DNA of 64,000 nucleotides from Selenomonadales bacterium (GCA_900769615.1 CAAGHH010000012.1:1-64000), one strand, 5' to 3'; shown: positions 43,624 to 52,904, counted from the first letter of the stretch. Program-made: numbers and translations. Notes: generated by a model not told the origin, from the sequence alone.

Positions 43624-44586
43624 TCATTTTCGCAATCGCGCTGCAAATCGCCGGCGATAATCAAAAATCATATCAATTAAACCGGTCATTGCTACCAGCT
43701 GCGCCAAAAAGCCATTCATGACAATCATAATATAAATAATTGTCCGCACTAAGACGTTTAGCTTGAAATGACGCATAATACAATGGGCTAACGCCAAGCC
43801 TTGTACCAGTCCCGCAAAAATTGCCAGCATATTGGCATTTAAAGCTGCCTGATACAATAAATCAATATGACGGGTTCCGCCCCAATATAAGCCGACCAGC
43901 GCAAAACCAAACAAATACAGGAAAAACTTTGGAAGACGCCACTCGCCAAATGGCGGAAATTCCCGCACTGAATGTCCTAGGCGCCTTAAAACCCGACTGC
44001 TGACCATATAGCCAATAACCGTATCCACCAGCCCCATCATCATGACAACTAACGGCAACAGCAAAGCCAGCATCGACATTGCCTGCGTTATTTCCGCTTG
44101 ACTTTGCTGCAATGTAGCAGCATCAACGCCCATATCAGCATATACCTCAAGCGAGGTTGTAAATGCTTCCTTCAATACATCCATTTGCGATGTCAAAGGA
44201 TTTATCGCCGTTACCGCAAATAATAAAGCTAAAGCGGATATTTTGCCGGCAAGTGATGCCAAAAGTGCCAAACCAAAGGTTTTGGCTCCGCTCCAAGCCT
44301 TGCGAAACCCTAAGCCAAGTACCAGTCCCGTTGGCGCAAATGACAGCACCATTCTAAGTGAAACCATTGGCTCGATAACTAAGGCCATAATTATACCAGC
44401 GACAAAAACCGCCATAATCCCCCAGCGCCAGCCATGCCGGACTACTAATATTACGATAGGCAATGCCCAGATAAGTGCTGCTATCATACCGACTACCGGT
44501 AAATAAACAGCCGCCAGCGCCAGCACCACAGTAATAGCTGCCAGCAAGCCACTCTCGGTAAGCGGGGTGATTCTATGTTGATTCAT
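43624..44586 (-). CDS. YybS-like DUF2232 membrane protein
   Basis: This 320-residue polytopic protein (about eight membrane spans) belongs to the DUF2232/YybS group that normally precedes gdpP in Firmicutes. The position and hydrophobic profile support the assignment more than any motif. ATG 44586 follows AGAAAGGATG; a frame extension to 44610 lacks one. Function is unknown; it resembles the membrane part of ECF-type substrate carriers. Confidence 0.82.
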   Translation of the reverse strand: MNQHRITPLTESGLLAAITVVLALAAVYLPVVGMIAALIWALPIVILVVRHGWRWGIMAVFVAGIIMALVIEPMVSLRMVLSFAPTGLVLGLGFRKAWSGAKTFGLALLASLAGKISALALLFAVTAINPLTSQMDVLKEAFTTSLEVYADMGVDAATLQQSQAEITQAMSMLALLLPLVVMMMGLVDTVIGYMVSSRVLRRLGHSVREFPPFGEWRLPKFFLYLFGFALVGLYWGGTRHIDLLYQAALNANMLAIFAGLVQGLALAHCIMRHFKLNVLVRTIIYIMIVMNGFLAQLVAMTGLIDMIFDYRRRFAARLRK

Positions 44587-44615
44587 TTCGTCATCCTTTC
44601 TAAAAACCATTCTTC

Positions 44616-44644
44616 ATTATAACAGAAATCATTTTTCATGTCTT
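44616..44644 (-). promoter_or_regulatory. promoter of the yybS-gdpP-rplI-lon-dnaB operon
   Basis: TATAAT (44616-44621) with AAGACA (44639-44644) at 17 bases, on the minus strand about 30 bases before the first gene. The same -35 variant occurs at the trk promoter. Confidence 0.55.
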
Positions 44645-44652
44645 GCCAGCAG

Positions 44653-44698
44653 GTACTAATAAAGACTGCCGCATACTTGCAGCAGTCTTTATTGGTAC
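44653..44698 (-). terminator. hairpin after the phosphohexomutase gene
   Basis: Long inverted repeat (AATAAAGACTGC/GCAGTCTTTATT, extended by GTAC on both sides). There is no T-run, but the position fits the end of the upstream transcript. Confidence 0.65.
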
Positions 44699-44712
44699 TT
44701 TAACTTAAAATT

Positions 44713-46221
44713 TTACTCGTTAAAAACGCTCATATCAAGACCAGCAAATCCAGCCAGCAAATCCTTAACAGTAGCAGCGATGACTTTTACGCCACCTTGT
44801 TTACGGCTCTCCACATTAAGCGGCATGTTAGGATCATGTAAGCTCATGCGCAAAAGTGCCCAGCCGTCAGGAAATACCAGTCTAACCCCTTCATACGATG
44901 GTTTAGCTATTTTTATGCCTTTTTGCTCGGCCCGCTCCGCAAACGTTTTTAATACGCCTTGTCCGTAAGCTCTGAAATCTTCCTCACCCTTAATTTTAAG
45001 GCGATACTCTTTTCCTTCAGCCGGTTCGCCTAAAGCCGCTATATAATCTGCTAAATGGCGTCCCTTGCTCTTGGCCTTAGCAGCCGCAATCAAAAGTTTT
45101 ACTGCTAAATAAGCACCATCATCAAGGTAATAATTTTCCGAAAGTGCACCATGTCCCGAGGTTTCTATAGCTAGTGGTGAAGTAACACCCGCTTTATTCT
45201 GACGGATACACTCATCAATAACATTCTTGTAGCCGCGCATATAACGCAGATGCTTCAGCCCGAGTTCCTTTTCCAAAAATACCGTCAGCTCATCACTCGT
45301 TACCGAATCAGTAATAATAGTGCTGCCTGGATAATCCGGTGCCAAAATAGCTGCCATCATCGCAATCAGCGCATTGCGGTTTATTTCCTGACCATTTTTC
45401 AAAACCGCACTCATACGGTCAACATCAGTATCAAAGATGAGACCTAAATCTGCATGACTGTCCAGCACTGCTTTTTTGATAGCTGCCATCGCCTGCTTGT
45501 TTTCCGGATTAGGAATATGATTAGGGAAATGACCATCCGGCTCCAAAAATACACTGCCAGTAGTATCAGCTCCTAAACGGCCGAGAATTTGCGTAGCAAA
45601 GAACCCGCCAGCACCATTTCCGGCATCAACTACCACATGCATACCTTTCAAGGGCTGATTTTCACCGCCAAGTTCCAAACGGATTTTCTTGCGCAAATGA
45701 TGACAGTAACGCTCCATCAAATCATATTTTTGGGCTTTAGCTACATCACCTTCAACAACTGGACAATGCGCTGCATTTTGCAAAATGGTAATGATATCTT
45801 CATGTTCAACACCGCCATCTTTAGTAAAGAATTTCAAGCCATTGCGGTTAAATGGCAAATGACTAGCGGTAATCATAATGGAACCGTCCATCTTAGTCTC
45901 AGGAAATACCGTTGCCATAAACATCGACGGTGTAGAAGCCATACCGCAGTCAACTGTAACTGCACCAGCAGCTGTAAGCGCATTAAGCACCGCTTTTTTT
46001 AATGCTGCTGCCGAGATTCTGGAATCATGACCAACAGCGACTCTTAATTTTTTCTTATCCTTGCCAGTGCGTTCAGCTAAAAATTCAAGAAAGCCTGACG
46101 TAATGACATTGGCTGCATCCGTAGTCAAATTAACTGGTTCATCAGCAATGCCTTCAATAGCAACGCCACGAACATCACTGCCATTAGCCAGCTTCATCAG
46201 TTTTTTCTCTGGAATAATCAT
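44713..46221 (-). CDS. phosphoglucomutase/phosphomannomutase
   Basis: This alpha-D-phosphohexomutase (502 residues) interconverts hexose-1- and hexose-6-phosphates for glycogen, LPS or capsule precursors. The phosphoserine loop is ITASHLPFNRNGL, the Mg2+ loop FDTDVDRMS and the sugar-binding loop ETSGHGALSE; the phosphate-binding C-terminal domain follows. The real start is ATG 46221 with a GGGGGC site rather than the preceding TTG. It could be called manB or pgm, and the specificity cannot be read from the motifs. Confidence 0.88.
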   Translation of the reverse strand: MIIPEKKLMKLANGSDVRGVAIEGIADEPVNLTTDAANVITSGFLEFLAERTGKDKKKLRVAVGHDSRISAAALKKAVLNALTAAGAVTVDCGMASTPSMFMATVFPETKMDGSIMITASHLPFNRNGLKFFTKDGGVEHEDIITILQNAAHCPVVEGDVAKAQKYDLMERYCHHLRKKIRLELGGENQPLKGMHVVVDAGNGAGGFFATQILGRLGADTTGSVFLEPDGHFPNHIPNPENKQAMAAIKKAVLDSHADLGLIFDTDVDRMSAVLKNGQEINRNALIAMMAAILAPDYPGSTIITDSVTSDELTVFLEKELGLKHLRYMRGYKNVIDECIRQNKAGVTSPLAIETSGHGALSENYYLDDGAYLAVKLLIAAAKAKSKGRHLADYIAALGEPAEGKEYRLKIKGEEDFRAYGQGVLKTFAERAEQKGIKIAKPSYEGVRLVFPDGWALLRMSLHDPNMPLNVESRKQGGVKVIAATVKDLLAGFAGLDMSVFNE

Positions 46222-46309
46222 CAAAATGCCCCCTTAGCAACATTTTATTTTTTATAAAACAAAAATTCCGCTGCTTGTATTATTCCCTGTTAGCAGGCTA
46301 TTTCCCTTT

Positions 46310-46966
46310 TTATTCACCAAAGAATTCATTTTCCGCCGCAATGCAAAGCATGTGATAAACCGGTAAATGCAATTCCTGAATTTTGTAAGTTTCGCTTTCC
46401 GGCACACAAATGCAAACATCTGCTAAATTTTGCTGTTTTATCTTGCCACCGTTCTTGCCCGTCAAAGCTATCGTAAATACGCCCTTCACCTTAGCCATCT
46501 GCAAAGCATAAATAACATTCGTCGAATTGCCTGAAGTTGATATTGCCAGCAACACATCGCCAGCATCGCCCATACCTAAAATTTGCTGAGCAAAGGCTAA
46601 ATCCGGTGCTTGATCATTGGCAAAAGCTGTATTTAAGGCTACTTGATTTACTAATGACAACGCTGGAAGTGTCCCTTGTAAATTGTCCATAAAATACTGT
46701 GCGGACGCTGGACAAAGCTGCTGCATTTTTTCCGCCATAGCTGCATCCAATTTACGTGGCAGCAAAAAGCCCTTCATCAATTCACCAACAATATGCTCCG
46801 CATCTGATGCACTGCCACCATTGCCACAAGCTATCAATTTATGCTTATTACGATAGCTGGTACATATTGCCTTTACGGCCTCAATTAAACTATCCTGGCA
46901 GTAAGCAAGCTGAGGATAGCGTTCTATCAGCTCGGCTGCTTTAGCTAAGGTTGACTGTTTTATCAT
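46310..46966 (-). CDS. gmhA: SIS-domain phosphosugar isomerase, GmhA-like
   Basis: This 218-residue protein has the single SIS fold of sedoheptulose-7-phosphate isomerase: CGNGGSASDAEHIVGELMKGF, AISTSGNSTNVIYAL and the C-terminal QELHLPVYHMLC. GmhA starts synthesis of the LPS heptose; a diderm host makes this sensible. DiaA proteins share the fold, so the symbol is tentative. It lies upstream of the phosphohexomutase gene on the same strand. Confidence 0.75.
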   Translation of the reverse strand: MIKQSTLAKAAELIERYPQLAYCQDSLIEAVKAICTSYRNKHKLIACGNGGSASDAEHIVGELMKGFLLPRKLDAAMAEKMQQLCPASAQYFMDNLQGTLPALSLVNQVALNTAFANDQAPDLAFAQQILGMGDAGDVLLAISTSGNSTNVIYALQMAKVKGVFTIALTGKNGGKIKQQNLADVCICVPESETYKIQELHLPVYHMLCIAAENEFFGE

Positions 46967-46986
46967 TTTCTTTCTTCTTTCCTTTA

Positions 46987-47667
46987 TCAGCGATTGCGGT
47001 AGCGGTTAGCCATATCTTTAGCATTATAGCCGCTGTCAGGCCCCTTGATATCCTGAATTTTTTCGCCAGCCGGCTTACCAGCAAGTGGTTTTATATCTAA
47101 TGGTTTTGATGACGATGCTTGCATCTTTGAACGATAGGCATTTTGACCATTTTTATTGCCACGAAATTTATTCCATAGCCATTTTACCAGCATAATAACA
47201 GCCACAAGCATAACTACATTCATAATTACACCTAAAATATCAGCCATCATACCGCCGCCTAGACCGCCTAACATATGGGAAAGCATTGAGCCAAGGAACA
47301 TACCACCAGCTAAAAGACCGATATTTCTAAGCGCACTGCCCCAGCGGCTGCTGCTTTGCGTATTAGCCGTATTAGCTGCGGTATTAGCTTTACTGTTAGC
47401 TGCTGGAGCATTTTTGTCTAAACTTTTAGCATCTTTAGATGGCTTATAGCTATCACCATTTCCCGATACCGACTTGCTATTGCTGGGCGTGCTAGCCTTT
47501 GGCGCTGCACTCGGAGCTTTTGGTGCAGCTTTGGGCACGGACATCTTCGCTCCGCCCTTAGCAGCATACGCCGTACTAACCATCTGACTAGCCATCGGCA
47601 GCACCGGTGCCGCAGTCAAAACCATCGCTCCTGCCATTACTATTGCTAAATTTTTCTTGAGGTTCAT
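46987..47667 (-). CDS. exported/membrane protein with Gly-rich helix, Tim44-like N-terminus
   Basis: A signal peptide (to about residue 35) is followed by a long low-complexity linker rich in Ala, Pro, Ser, Lys and Asn (about 36-108), a Gly/Met-rich segment (LLAGGMFLGSMLSHMLGGLGGGMM) and one membrane helix (about 145-165) with a basic tail. The Gly-rich part followed by a helix resembles the N-terminal half of bacterial Tim44-like proteins, but the Tim44 domain is missing. Function unknown. ATG 47667 follows AAAGGAG. Confidence 0.7.
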   Translation of the reverse strand: MNLKKNLAIVMAGAMVLTAAPVLPMASQMVSTAYAAKGGAKMSVPKAAPKAPSAAPKASTPSNSKSVSGNGDSYKPSKDAKSLDKNAPAANSKANTAANTANTQSSSRWGSALRNIGLLAGGMFLGSMLSHMLGGLGGGMMADILGVIMNVVMLVAVIMLVKWLWNKFRGNKNGQNAYRSKMQASSSKPLDIKPLAGKPAGEKIQDIKGPDSGYNAKDMANRYRNR

Positions 47668-47691
47668 CAATAAATCTCCTTTGTAAACTTA

Positions 47692-47970
47692 TTATTCTTC
47701 TTTATAAGACTTTATATCATCAGGGAAAGCATAAATTTCGCCCACCGTGTCAAGCTCACCAGATAAATATCTGTCGATATCATCAACATCAATATAAAGT
47801 TTGCAATCAATATCCATATAACCCTGTTCTTTGCCATTCGATAAATCACGAATTGCTATCAGCTTTTCCCGTAATTTTAAAAGTTCGCTGCGAGTGGCAT
47901 GTATATCAAGCTTTATCTGGGGAACGCCATATTCCTTTAGTACCTCATCCATAGTCATGCGTTGTGACAT
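47692..47970 (-). CDS. small acidic protein of unknown function
   Basis: This 92-residue soluble protein begins MSQRMTMDEVLKEYGVPQ and continues with a helical, charged stretch (ATRSELLKLREKLIAIRDL) and an Asp/Tyr-rich C-terminal half (DIDCKLYIDVDDIDRYLSGEL). I do not recognise a family. ATG 47970 is nine bases after GAGAGG; the ATG at 47979 is too close to it. It precedes the Tim44-like gene by 24 bases. Confidence 0.65.
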   Translation of the reverse strand: MSQRMTMDEVLKEYGVPQIKLDIHATRSELLKLREKLIAIRDLSNGKEQGYMDIDCKLYIDVDDIDRYLSGELDTVGEIYAFPDDIKSYKEE

Positions 47971-48059
47971 TTTATTCATCCTCTCATCATAAACTTTATT
48001 GACCTTTTGATGTTTTATCTATAATACCAATCCTATCTGAAAATAGAATGATATTTTTT

Positions 48060-48215
48060 CTAGCGCTGTTTCATCCGATCTAAAATCTGTTGCAGCTGCT
48101 TTTTTTGCCGCAAATGGGTCTCATAATCAAGATCATTTGAATCTATTTTTAAACGCTTGTCGATATTATCAATGCTATGTTGCAAACGCTGCATTGCTTC
48201 TTCTTTCGTATTCAT
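48060..48215 (-). CDS. 51-residue charged helical protein
   Basis: This short gene encodes MNTKEEAMQRLQHSIDNIDK followed by a heptad-like, Lys/Gln-rich helix that ends in LQQILDRMKQR. It has an excellent ribosome site (GCGGAGGAAAC) and its own promoter at 48237-48265, so it is very probably expressed. It should be a single soluble helix or coiled coil; no family is recognised. Confidence 0.75.
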   Translation of the reverse strand: MNTKEEAMQRLQHSIDNIDKRLKIDSNDLDYETHLRQKKQLQQILDRMKQR

Positions 48216-48236
48216 AATTGTTTCCTCCGCTCTATT

Positions 48237-48265
48237 ATTATAGCAAAGCCGTCATATTCCGACAA
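48237..48265 (-). promoter_or_regulatory. promoter of the 51-residue gene
   Basis: TATAAT (48237-48242) and TTGTCG (48260-48265) are 17 bases apart on the minus strand, 22 bases before the start codon. Confidence 0.65.
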
Positions 48266-48303
48266 TGCCATTTAACTTAAGCGATAAAATAACTGCCAGC
48301 TCA

Positions 48304-48312
48304 TGCTATAAT
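48304..48312 (+). promoter_or_regulatory. extended -10 promoter of the MutS-like gene
   Basis: TGCTATAAT forms an extended -10 about 50 bases before the start codon; no good -35 is seen. Confidence 0.5.
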
Positions 48313-48363
48313 ATAGTTGTGCTTTTTATTAATTTGATTTTCTTCGCTTGCGAGGTGTATTTG

Positions 48364-50142
48364 ATGAAAAAAGAATTTTACCAGCAGCAACAGCAAATTG
48401 CTACCACAACTAAAAAAACGCAACTCAGTAAATCACATAAATTTACTACTATCCGCACGGCTTTGTTTATCGGACTAGTTTTTGCTTTTGCGGCTGGCTA
48501 TGATGGACATGTCGCTGGCACGATTAGCGGATTACTGCTTTTAATCGCCTTTATTTATGCTATCCGTCAGCATAACCGCTTAAAATATCAGCTCGAGCTT
48601 ACTATAAGCCGACTGGCGGTTATTAATTCTTATCTAGCCAGATTCACTAATGATTGGCATAACCTTAAAGCTGCTGGCAACGAATTTCGCCATGCCAAGC
48701 GCCCCCAAGAAATTGATCTTCATATTTTAGGCAAAGCTTCCTTATACCAATATCTCTGCTTAGCCCAAACTAAGCTTGGCCGCCAAAAATTAGCAGCTTC
48801 GCTTGCTGTATTTCCGGCTAAAGAACAAACTATCCGTGACCGCCAAGAAGCGGTTGCTGAATTAATAAACCAGCCCTCGCTATGTCTTGATTTTCTAGCC
48901 CTTAATAATATGTTGCCAGAAAACCATAACACCAAACCACTTGTAGCAACTATAACCAATATGCAGCAATATTCGCCTGGCAGCTGGGAAAATCGAGCTC
49001 GTTTTTTCCTGCCACTATTGACATTGCTATCGTTATTACTGTGGCTGGCTGATTTAACCAGTATATCAGTACCAGCCTTTCTCTTTTCACTACAGCTTTT
49101 ACTAGCGGTAATATTTTTCAATCGCCATCAGCAATTGTTAGCTCCATTAAAAGACTTTAACCGCGAACTAAATCTTTATGCTGCGCTATTCGCTAAGTTT
49201 ACTGATACTGATTTTAAAAGTGCCAGGCTTCGCGCCATGCAACAAAAATTACTTTCCTCCCCCAATGCAAACGTTAGCTTAACCAAGTTAAATCAGTTAG
49301 CTGATAAAGTCCGCATGCGAAATAATATTTTCTTCTTTGTTTTAGCTAATACCCTATTGCTTTGGGATTTTCATTGCACGATAAATTTTCTTCGCTGGTG
49401 CCAGCCAGCTTCAAAATCAGTTGCCAAATGGCTTGACCTATGGGCAGAATTTGAAGTAATACTGTCACTGGCCATTGTTGGTCAGACCCGCAATACTTGG
49501 ACTATGCCCAAAATTTTAAACGGTACACCAGCAGTAAAAGCCAACGCTTTGAGTTCACTTTTAATAAATGAAAAACTATCTGTAGCTAATGATTCAGCGT
49601 TAACTGCTGAAACTCGCATTATTACCGGCTCAAATATGTCCGGCAAAACTACTTATATGCGAACCATTGCCAGTTCTGCTGTTTTAGCGTATGCTGGAGC
49701 GCCTGTTTGTGCTAAAGCTTTTGCCTTAACACCACTTTTCATCTTCACTTCTATTCAAGTAAATGATGACTTGGCTCATGGCATATCTACCTTTTACGCT
49801 GAGCTGCTCCGCTTAAAACAAATAGTAAAATTCAGCCATCGCCGGCTTCCTATGCTGATATGCATTGATGAAATTTTCAAAGGCACTAATTCGGCCGACC
49901 GAATTGTTGGTGCAAAAGAAGCTATCAAGCATTTAACCCGGCCTTGGTGTATAACCATCGTAACTACTCATGATTTTGAATTATGCGATTTAAAAGCAGC
50001 CGGCAACGTTCCCATTACTAATTTTCATTTTGAAGAATATTACCAAGCCGACAAAATTCACTTTGATTTCAAACTAAAGCCTGGTCGTTGCCACACTACC
50101 AATGCTAAGTATTTATTGCACATGGCCGGAATCCTCGACTAA
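48364..50142 (+). CDS. membrane-anchored MutS-family ATPase
   Basis: This 592-residue protein has a C-terminal MutS ATPase domain: Walker A ITGSNMSGKTTYMRT, Walker B LICIDEIFKGTNSADR and the following TTHDFELCDL. Instead of the mismatch-recognition domains it has two N-terminal membrane helices (about 31-75), a helical core/clamp region and another hydrophobic pair (about 215-260). It belongs to the short MutS-like proteins of Firmicutes that lack domain I; their role is not established. ATG 48364 follows GCGAGGTG. It is monocistronic with a strong terminator. Confidence 0.85.
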   Translation: MKKEFYQQQQQIATTTKKTQLSKSHKFTTIRTALFIGLVFAFAAGYDGHVAGTISGLLLLIAFIYAIRQHNRLKYQLELTISRLAVINSYLARFTNDWHNLKAAGNEFRHAKRPQEIDLHILGKASLYQYLCLAQTKLGRQKLAASLAVFPAKEQTIRDRQEAVAELINQPSLCLDFLALNNMLPENHNTKPLVATITNMQQYSPGSWENRARFFLPLLTLLSLLLWLADLTSISVPAFLFSLQLLLAVIFFNRHQQLLAPLKDFNRELNLYAALFAKFTDTDFKSARLRAMQQKLLSSPNANVSLTKLNQLADKVRMRNNIFFFVLANTLLLWDFHCTINFLRWCQPASKSVAKWLDLWAEFEVILSLAIVGQTRNTWTMPKILNGTPAVKANALSSLLINEKLSVANDSALTAETRIITGSNMSGKTTYMRTIASSAVLAYAGAPVCAKAFALTPLFIFTSIQVNDDLAHGISTFYAELLRLKQIVKFSHRRLPMLICIDEIFKGTNSADRIVGAKEAIKHLTRPWCITIVTTHDFELCDLKAAGNVPITNFHFEEYYQADKIHFDFKLKPGRCHTTNAKYLLHMAGILD

Positions 50143-50180
50143 AATACAATTGTATAATAACAAACCATATACAAACACTA

Positions 50181-50230
50181 AAAAAGTCAAGTTTATACCG
50201 ATAAATATCGGCAAAGCTTGACTTTTTTTC
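50181..50230 (+). terminator. terminator after the MutS-like gene
   Basis: Hairpin AAAAAGTCAAG/CTTGACTTTTT with an inner CGATAAATATCG stem and a T-run. Confidence 0.88.
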
Positions 50231-50351
50231 TTAAAATACAAGACAAATGTCCATTTATATGCTATTATAATACCTGTCTTGTTTATATGCATTTTTGTAT
50301 ACAGTAAATAGACAATGCTTTCATTTTTATTTATTTAGGGAGGACTTTTTC

Positions 50352-51698
50352 ATGGAATCATTTATTCCGGTATTAAATGCTATTGACTCCTTTATGTGGG
50401 GTCCGCCGCTGATTACGCTATTAGTCGGAACTGGTATCTACCTGACGGTAAGGCTGCATCTATTGCAAGTTTTTCGTCTGCCACTAGCACTTCGTCTTAT
50501 TTTCAAAGCCCAAAATAAAGGCGAAGGCGATGTCTCAAGCTTCAAAGCCCTTTGTGTGGCTTTGGCAGCAACTGTTGGTACCGGTAATATCGTTGGTGTT
50601 GCTACTGCCGTAAAAGTCGGCGGTCCGGGTGCCATTTTTTGGATGTGGATGGCAGCTTTTTTTGGTATGGCTACAAAATATGCCGAAGGTCTGCTCGCAG
50701 TAAAATATCGCTCCGTTGATGCTAAAGGCGACATTGCCGGCGGTCCTATGTTTTATATCCGCAATGGTATGGGTGAAAAATGGAAACCACTAGCTACCTT
50801 CTTTGCCATCGCCTGCATTCTCGTAGCGTACTTAGGTATTGGTACTTTCCCGCAGGTAAACGCTATTGTTGATAGTATGGAGCTTTCTTTTGGTTTTCCT
50901 AAAGTCGCAACTGATGCTATTTTAACCTTCTTTATCGCCGCTATTACTATCGGCGGTTTACAAAGCATCGCCAAGGTGGCATCTGGTATTATTCCTTTTA
51001 TGGCCTTTTTGTATATTGCTATAAGCTTTGGTTTACTGGTTGCTAATATTGACCAGCTGCCAGCTGCCGTGGCGCTGATTTTTGCAGATGCGTTTACTGG
51101 TTCTGCCGCTGCGGGCGGTTTTGCTGGCTCAACAGTTATGATGGCCATGCAAAATGGTATTGCCCGCGGTGTTTTCTCAAACGAATCTGGTCTTGGTTCA
51201 GCACCAATCGCCGCCGCTGCTGCCAAAACCAAGTATCCAGCGGAACAGGGTCTTATTTCTATGACTGGTACGTTTATCGATACTATCATCATTTGTACGA
51301 TGACAGGTATCGCTTTAGTTATCACAGGTGTTTGGCAGGGTGATGCTGCTGGTGCGGCTATGACCAGTGCTGCTTTTGCCGCTACTTATGGTACGGTTGG
51401 CAGTCAGCTTTTAACCATTGCGCTGGCCCTCTTTGCTTTTACTACTATTCTTGGCTGGAACTATTATGGCGAACGCGCTTGCATTTACCTCTTTGGCACC
51501 AAAGGAGTACTGCCTTATCGCTTGATTTTTATAGTATTGATTGCCTGCGGTGCTTTCCTGAAACTCGAAGCAATTTGGATTTTAGCTGATATCGTAAATG
51601 GTCTCATGGCTATACCTAACCTTATTGCTTTAATCGCACTTTCTGGCGTAGTGGTAGCCGAAACTAAACTGTATTTAAAACATCGTCAAGAAAATTAA
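50352..51698 (+). CDS. agcS: sodium:alanine/glycine symporter (AGCS family)
   Basis: This 448-residue, about ten-span transporter matches the AGCS family: WGPPLITLLVGTGIYLTVRL, GEGDVSSFKALCVALAATVGTGNIVGVATA and ARGVFSNESGLGSAPIAAAAAKT are signature segments. It imports alanine or glycine with Na+. ATG 50352 with GGGAGGAC is chosen; the frame extends upstream without a ribosome site. It stands alone between two terminators. Confidence 0.93.
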   Translation: MESFIPVLNAIDSFMWGPPLITLLVGTGIYLTVRLHLLQVFRLPLALRLIFKAQNKGEGDVSSFKALCVALAATVGTGNIVGVATAVKVGGPGAIFWMWMAAFFGMATKYAEGLLAVKYRSVDAKGDIAGGPMFYIRNGMGEKWKPLATFFAIACILVAYLGIGTFPQVNAIVDSMELSFGFPKVATDAILTFFIAAITIGGLQSIAKVASGIIPFMAFLYIAISFGLLVANIDQLPAAVALIFADAFTGSAAAGGFAGSTVMMAMQNGIARGVFSNESGLGSAPIAAAAAKTKYPAEQGLISMTGTFIDTIIICTMTGIALVITGVWQGDAAGAAMTSAAFAATYGTVGSQLLTIALALFAFTTILGWNYYGERACIYLFGTKGVLPYRLIFIVLIACGAFLKLEAIWILADIVNGLMAIPNLIALIALSGVVVAETKLYLKHRQEN

Positions 51699-51714
51699 CT
51701 CTGACTATTAATAG

Positions 51715-51752
51715 AAAACGCTTGTCGGATAGTATCTGACAGGCGTTTTTTG
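51715..51752 (+). terminator. terminator after agcS
   Basis: Hairpin AAAACGCTTGTC/GACAGGCGTTTT with a T-run; it abuts the -35 of the next promoter. Confidence 0.85.
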
Positions 51753-51778
51753 TTTATTAACAACTACTATGTTATACT
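51750..51778 (+). promoter_or_regulatory. promoter of azlCD
   Basis: TTGTTT (51750-51755) and TATACT (51773-51778) are 17 bases apart, 31 bases before the azlC start. Confidence 0.6.
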
Positions 51779-51809
51779 ATGTATACTTCATTACAAAAGA
51801 GGTTATAAC

Positions 51810-52574
51810 ATGATTTTGACAGACAAATCAACTAAGCTAGCTAAGCCTTCTCGCGCTATTGTCTTTCGTGAAGGTTTACATGATGGTATCCCTATCGCTT
51901 TAGGTTATTTTGTAGTTTCCTTTGCTCTCGGCATAGCCGCCCGCAACGCTGGACTTACCCCATTGCAGGGTTTTCTTGCCAGCTTCTTTAACAATGCTTC
52001 AGCTGGTGAATATGCCGCCTTTACTACCATTGCAGCCGATGCGCCCTATCTGGAGCTTGCTCTTATTACCTTGATTGCTAATGCCCGGTATATGCTTATG
52101 AGCTGTGTCATCAGTCAAAAAATGGCTCCTGATACCCCTCTTATACACCGTGTATTGGTTGGTTTTGATATAACTGATGAAATATTTGGTATAACCATCG
52201 CCCGTCAAGGCAAGTTAAATCCTTTTTATAACTATGGCGCTATGGCAGTTGCTCTGCCCGGCTGGTCAGTTGGCACGGCGCTCGGCGTCATTGCTGGCAA
52301 TCTGCTGCCCCTTTCAGCCGTCAGTGCACTTTCAGTAGCCTTATTTGGTATGTTCCTTTGGGTAATAATTCCAACTGCCCGCGATAATAAAATCGTTGGC
52401 GCGCTGATAATCGCCAGCTTTATTTTCAGTTTTGCCTTCGAACATTTGCCATTTATTATGGATTTATCCGCTGGAACCCGCACCATTATTTTAACCGTAC
52501 TGATTGCTGGCGCCGGTGCGCTGTTATTCCCTGTAAGTGATGATAATGGAGGCAACGATTGCAATGAACCATGA
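51810..52574 (+). CDS. azlC: AzlC-family branched-chain amino acid exporter subunit
   Basis: This 254-residue membrane protein has the AzlC features FREGLHDGIPIALGYFVVSFALGIAARNAGL and LIANARYMLMSCVISQKM. With AzlD it exports branched-chain amino acids or analogues. ATG 51810 follows AAAGAGG. Its end overlaps the azlD start by 11 bases. Confidence 0.9.
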   Translation: MILTDKSTKLAKPSRAIVFREGLHDGIPIALGYFVVSFALGIAARNAGLTPLQGFLASFFNNASAGEYAAFTTIAADAPYLELALITLIANARYMLMSCVISQKMAPDTPLIHRVLVGFDITDEIFGITIARQGKLNPFYNYGAMAVALPGWSVGTALGVIAGNLLPLSAVSALSVALFGMFLWVIIPTARDNKIVGALIIASFIFSFAFEHLPFIMDLSAGTRTIILTVLIAGAGALLFPVSDDNGGNDCNEP

Positions 52575-52872
52575 TATTTATATTTATCTTTTGGTAATGA
52601 GTACGGTGACTATTGCTATCCGTATTGTGCCGCTGACATTAATCCGTCAGCAGATAAAAAACCGCTTTTTGCGTTCATTTCTTTATTATGTACCTTATGT
52701 AACGTTAGCAGTTATGACCTTTCCGGCTATTACCGAAGCCACGCAAACTCCTATCTCGGGTATACTAGCTTTTCTTACTGGTCTGATGCTGGCTTGGTAT
52801 GGCGCCAGCTTATTTAAAGTATCAGCTGCCTGCTGTATAATTGTGTTTTTGAGTGAATTGCTGCTGCTTTGA
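52564..52872 (+). CDS. azlD: AzlD-family partner subunit
   Basis: This small protein (102 residues) has three to four membrane helices, with the family motif TIAIRIVPLTLIRQQIKNRFLRSFLYYVPY. It forms the two-component exporter with AzlC. Start codons at 52537, 52540 and 52546 are possible in the same frame, but only ATG 52564 has GGAGG at a usable distance. Confidence 0.88.
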   Translation: MNHDIYIYLLVMSTVTIAIRIVPLTLIRQQIKNRFLRSFLYYVPYVTLAVMTFPAITEATQTPISGILAFLTGLMLAWYGASLFKVSAACCIIVFLSELLLL

Positions 52873-52904
52873 CAACTCCTTACTTTGTACTAACTATAAT
52901 ATGA

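Noticed and set aside
50753..51325. 190-codon minus-strand frame
   Set aside because: Shadow of the AGCS symporter, whose membrane-protein codons give long antisense frames.
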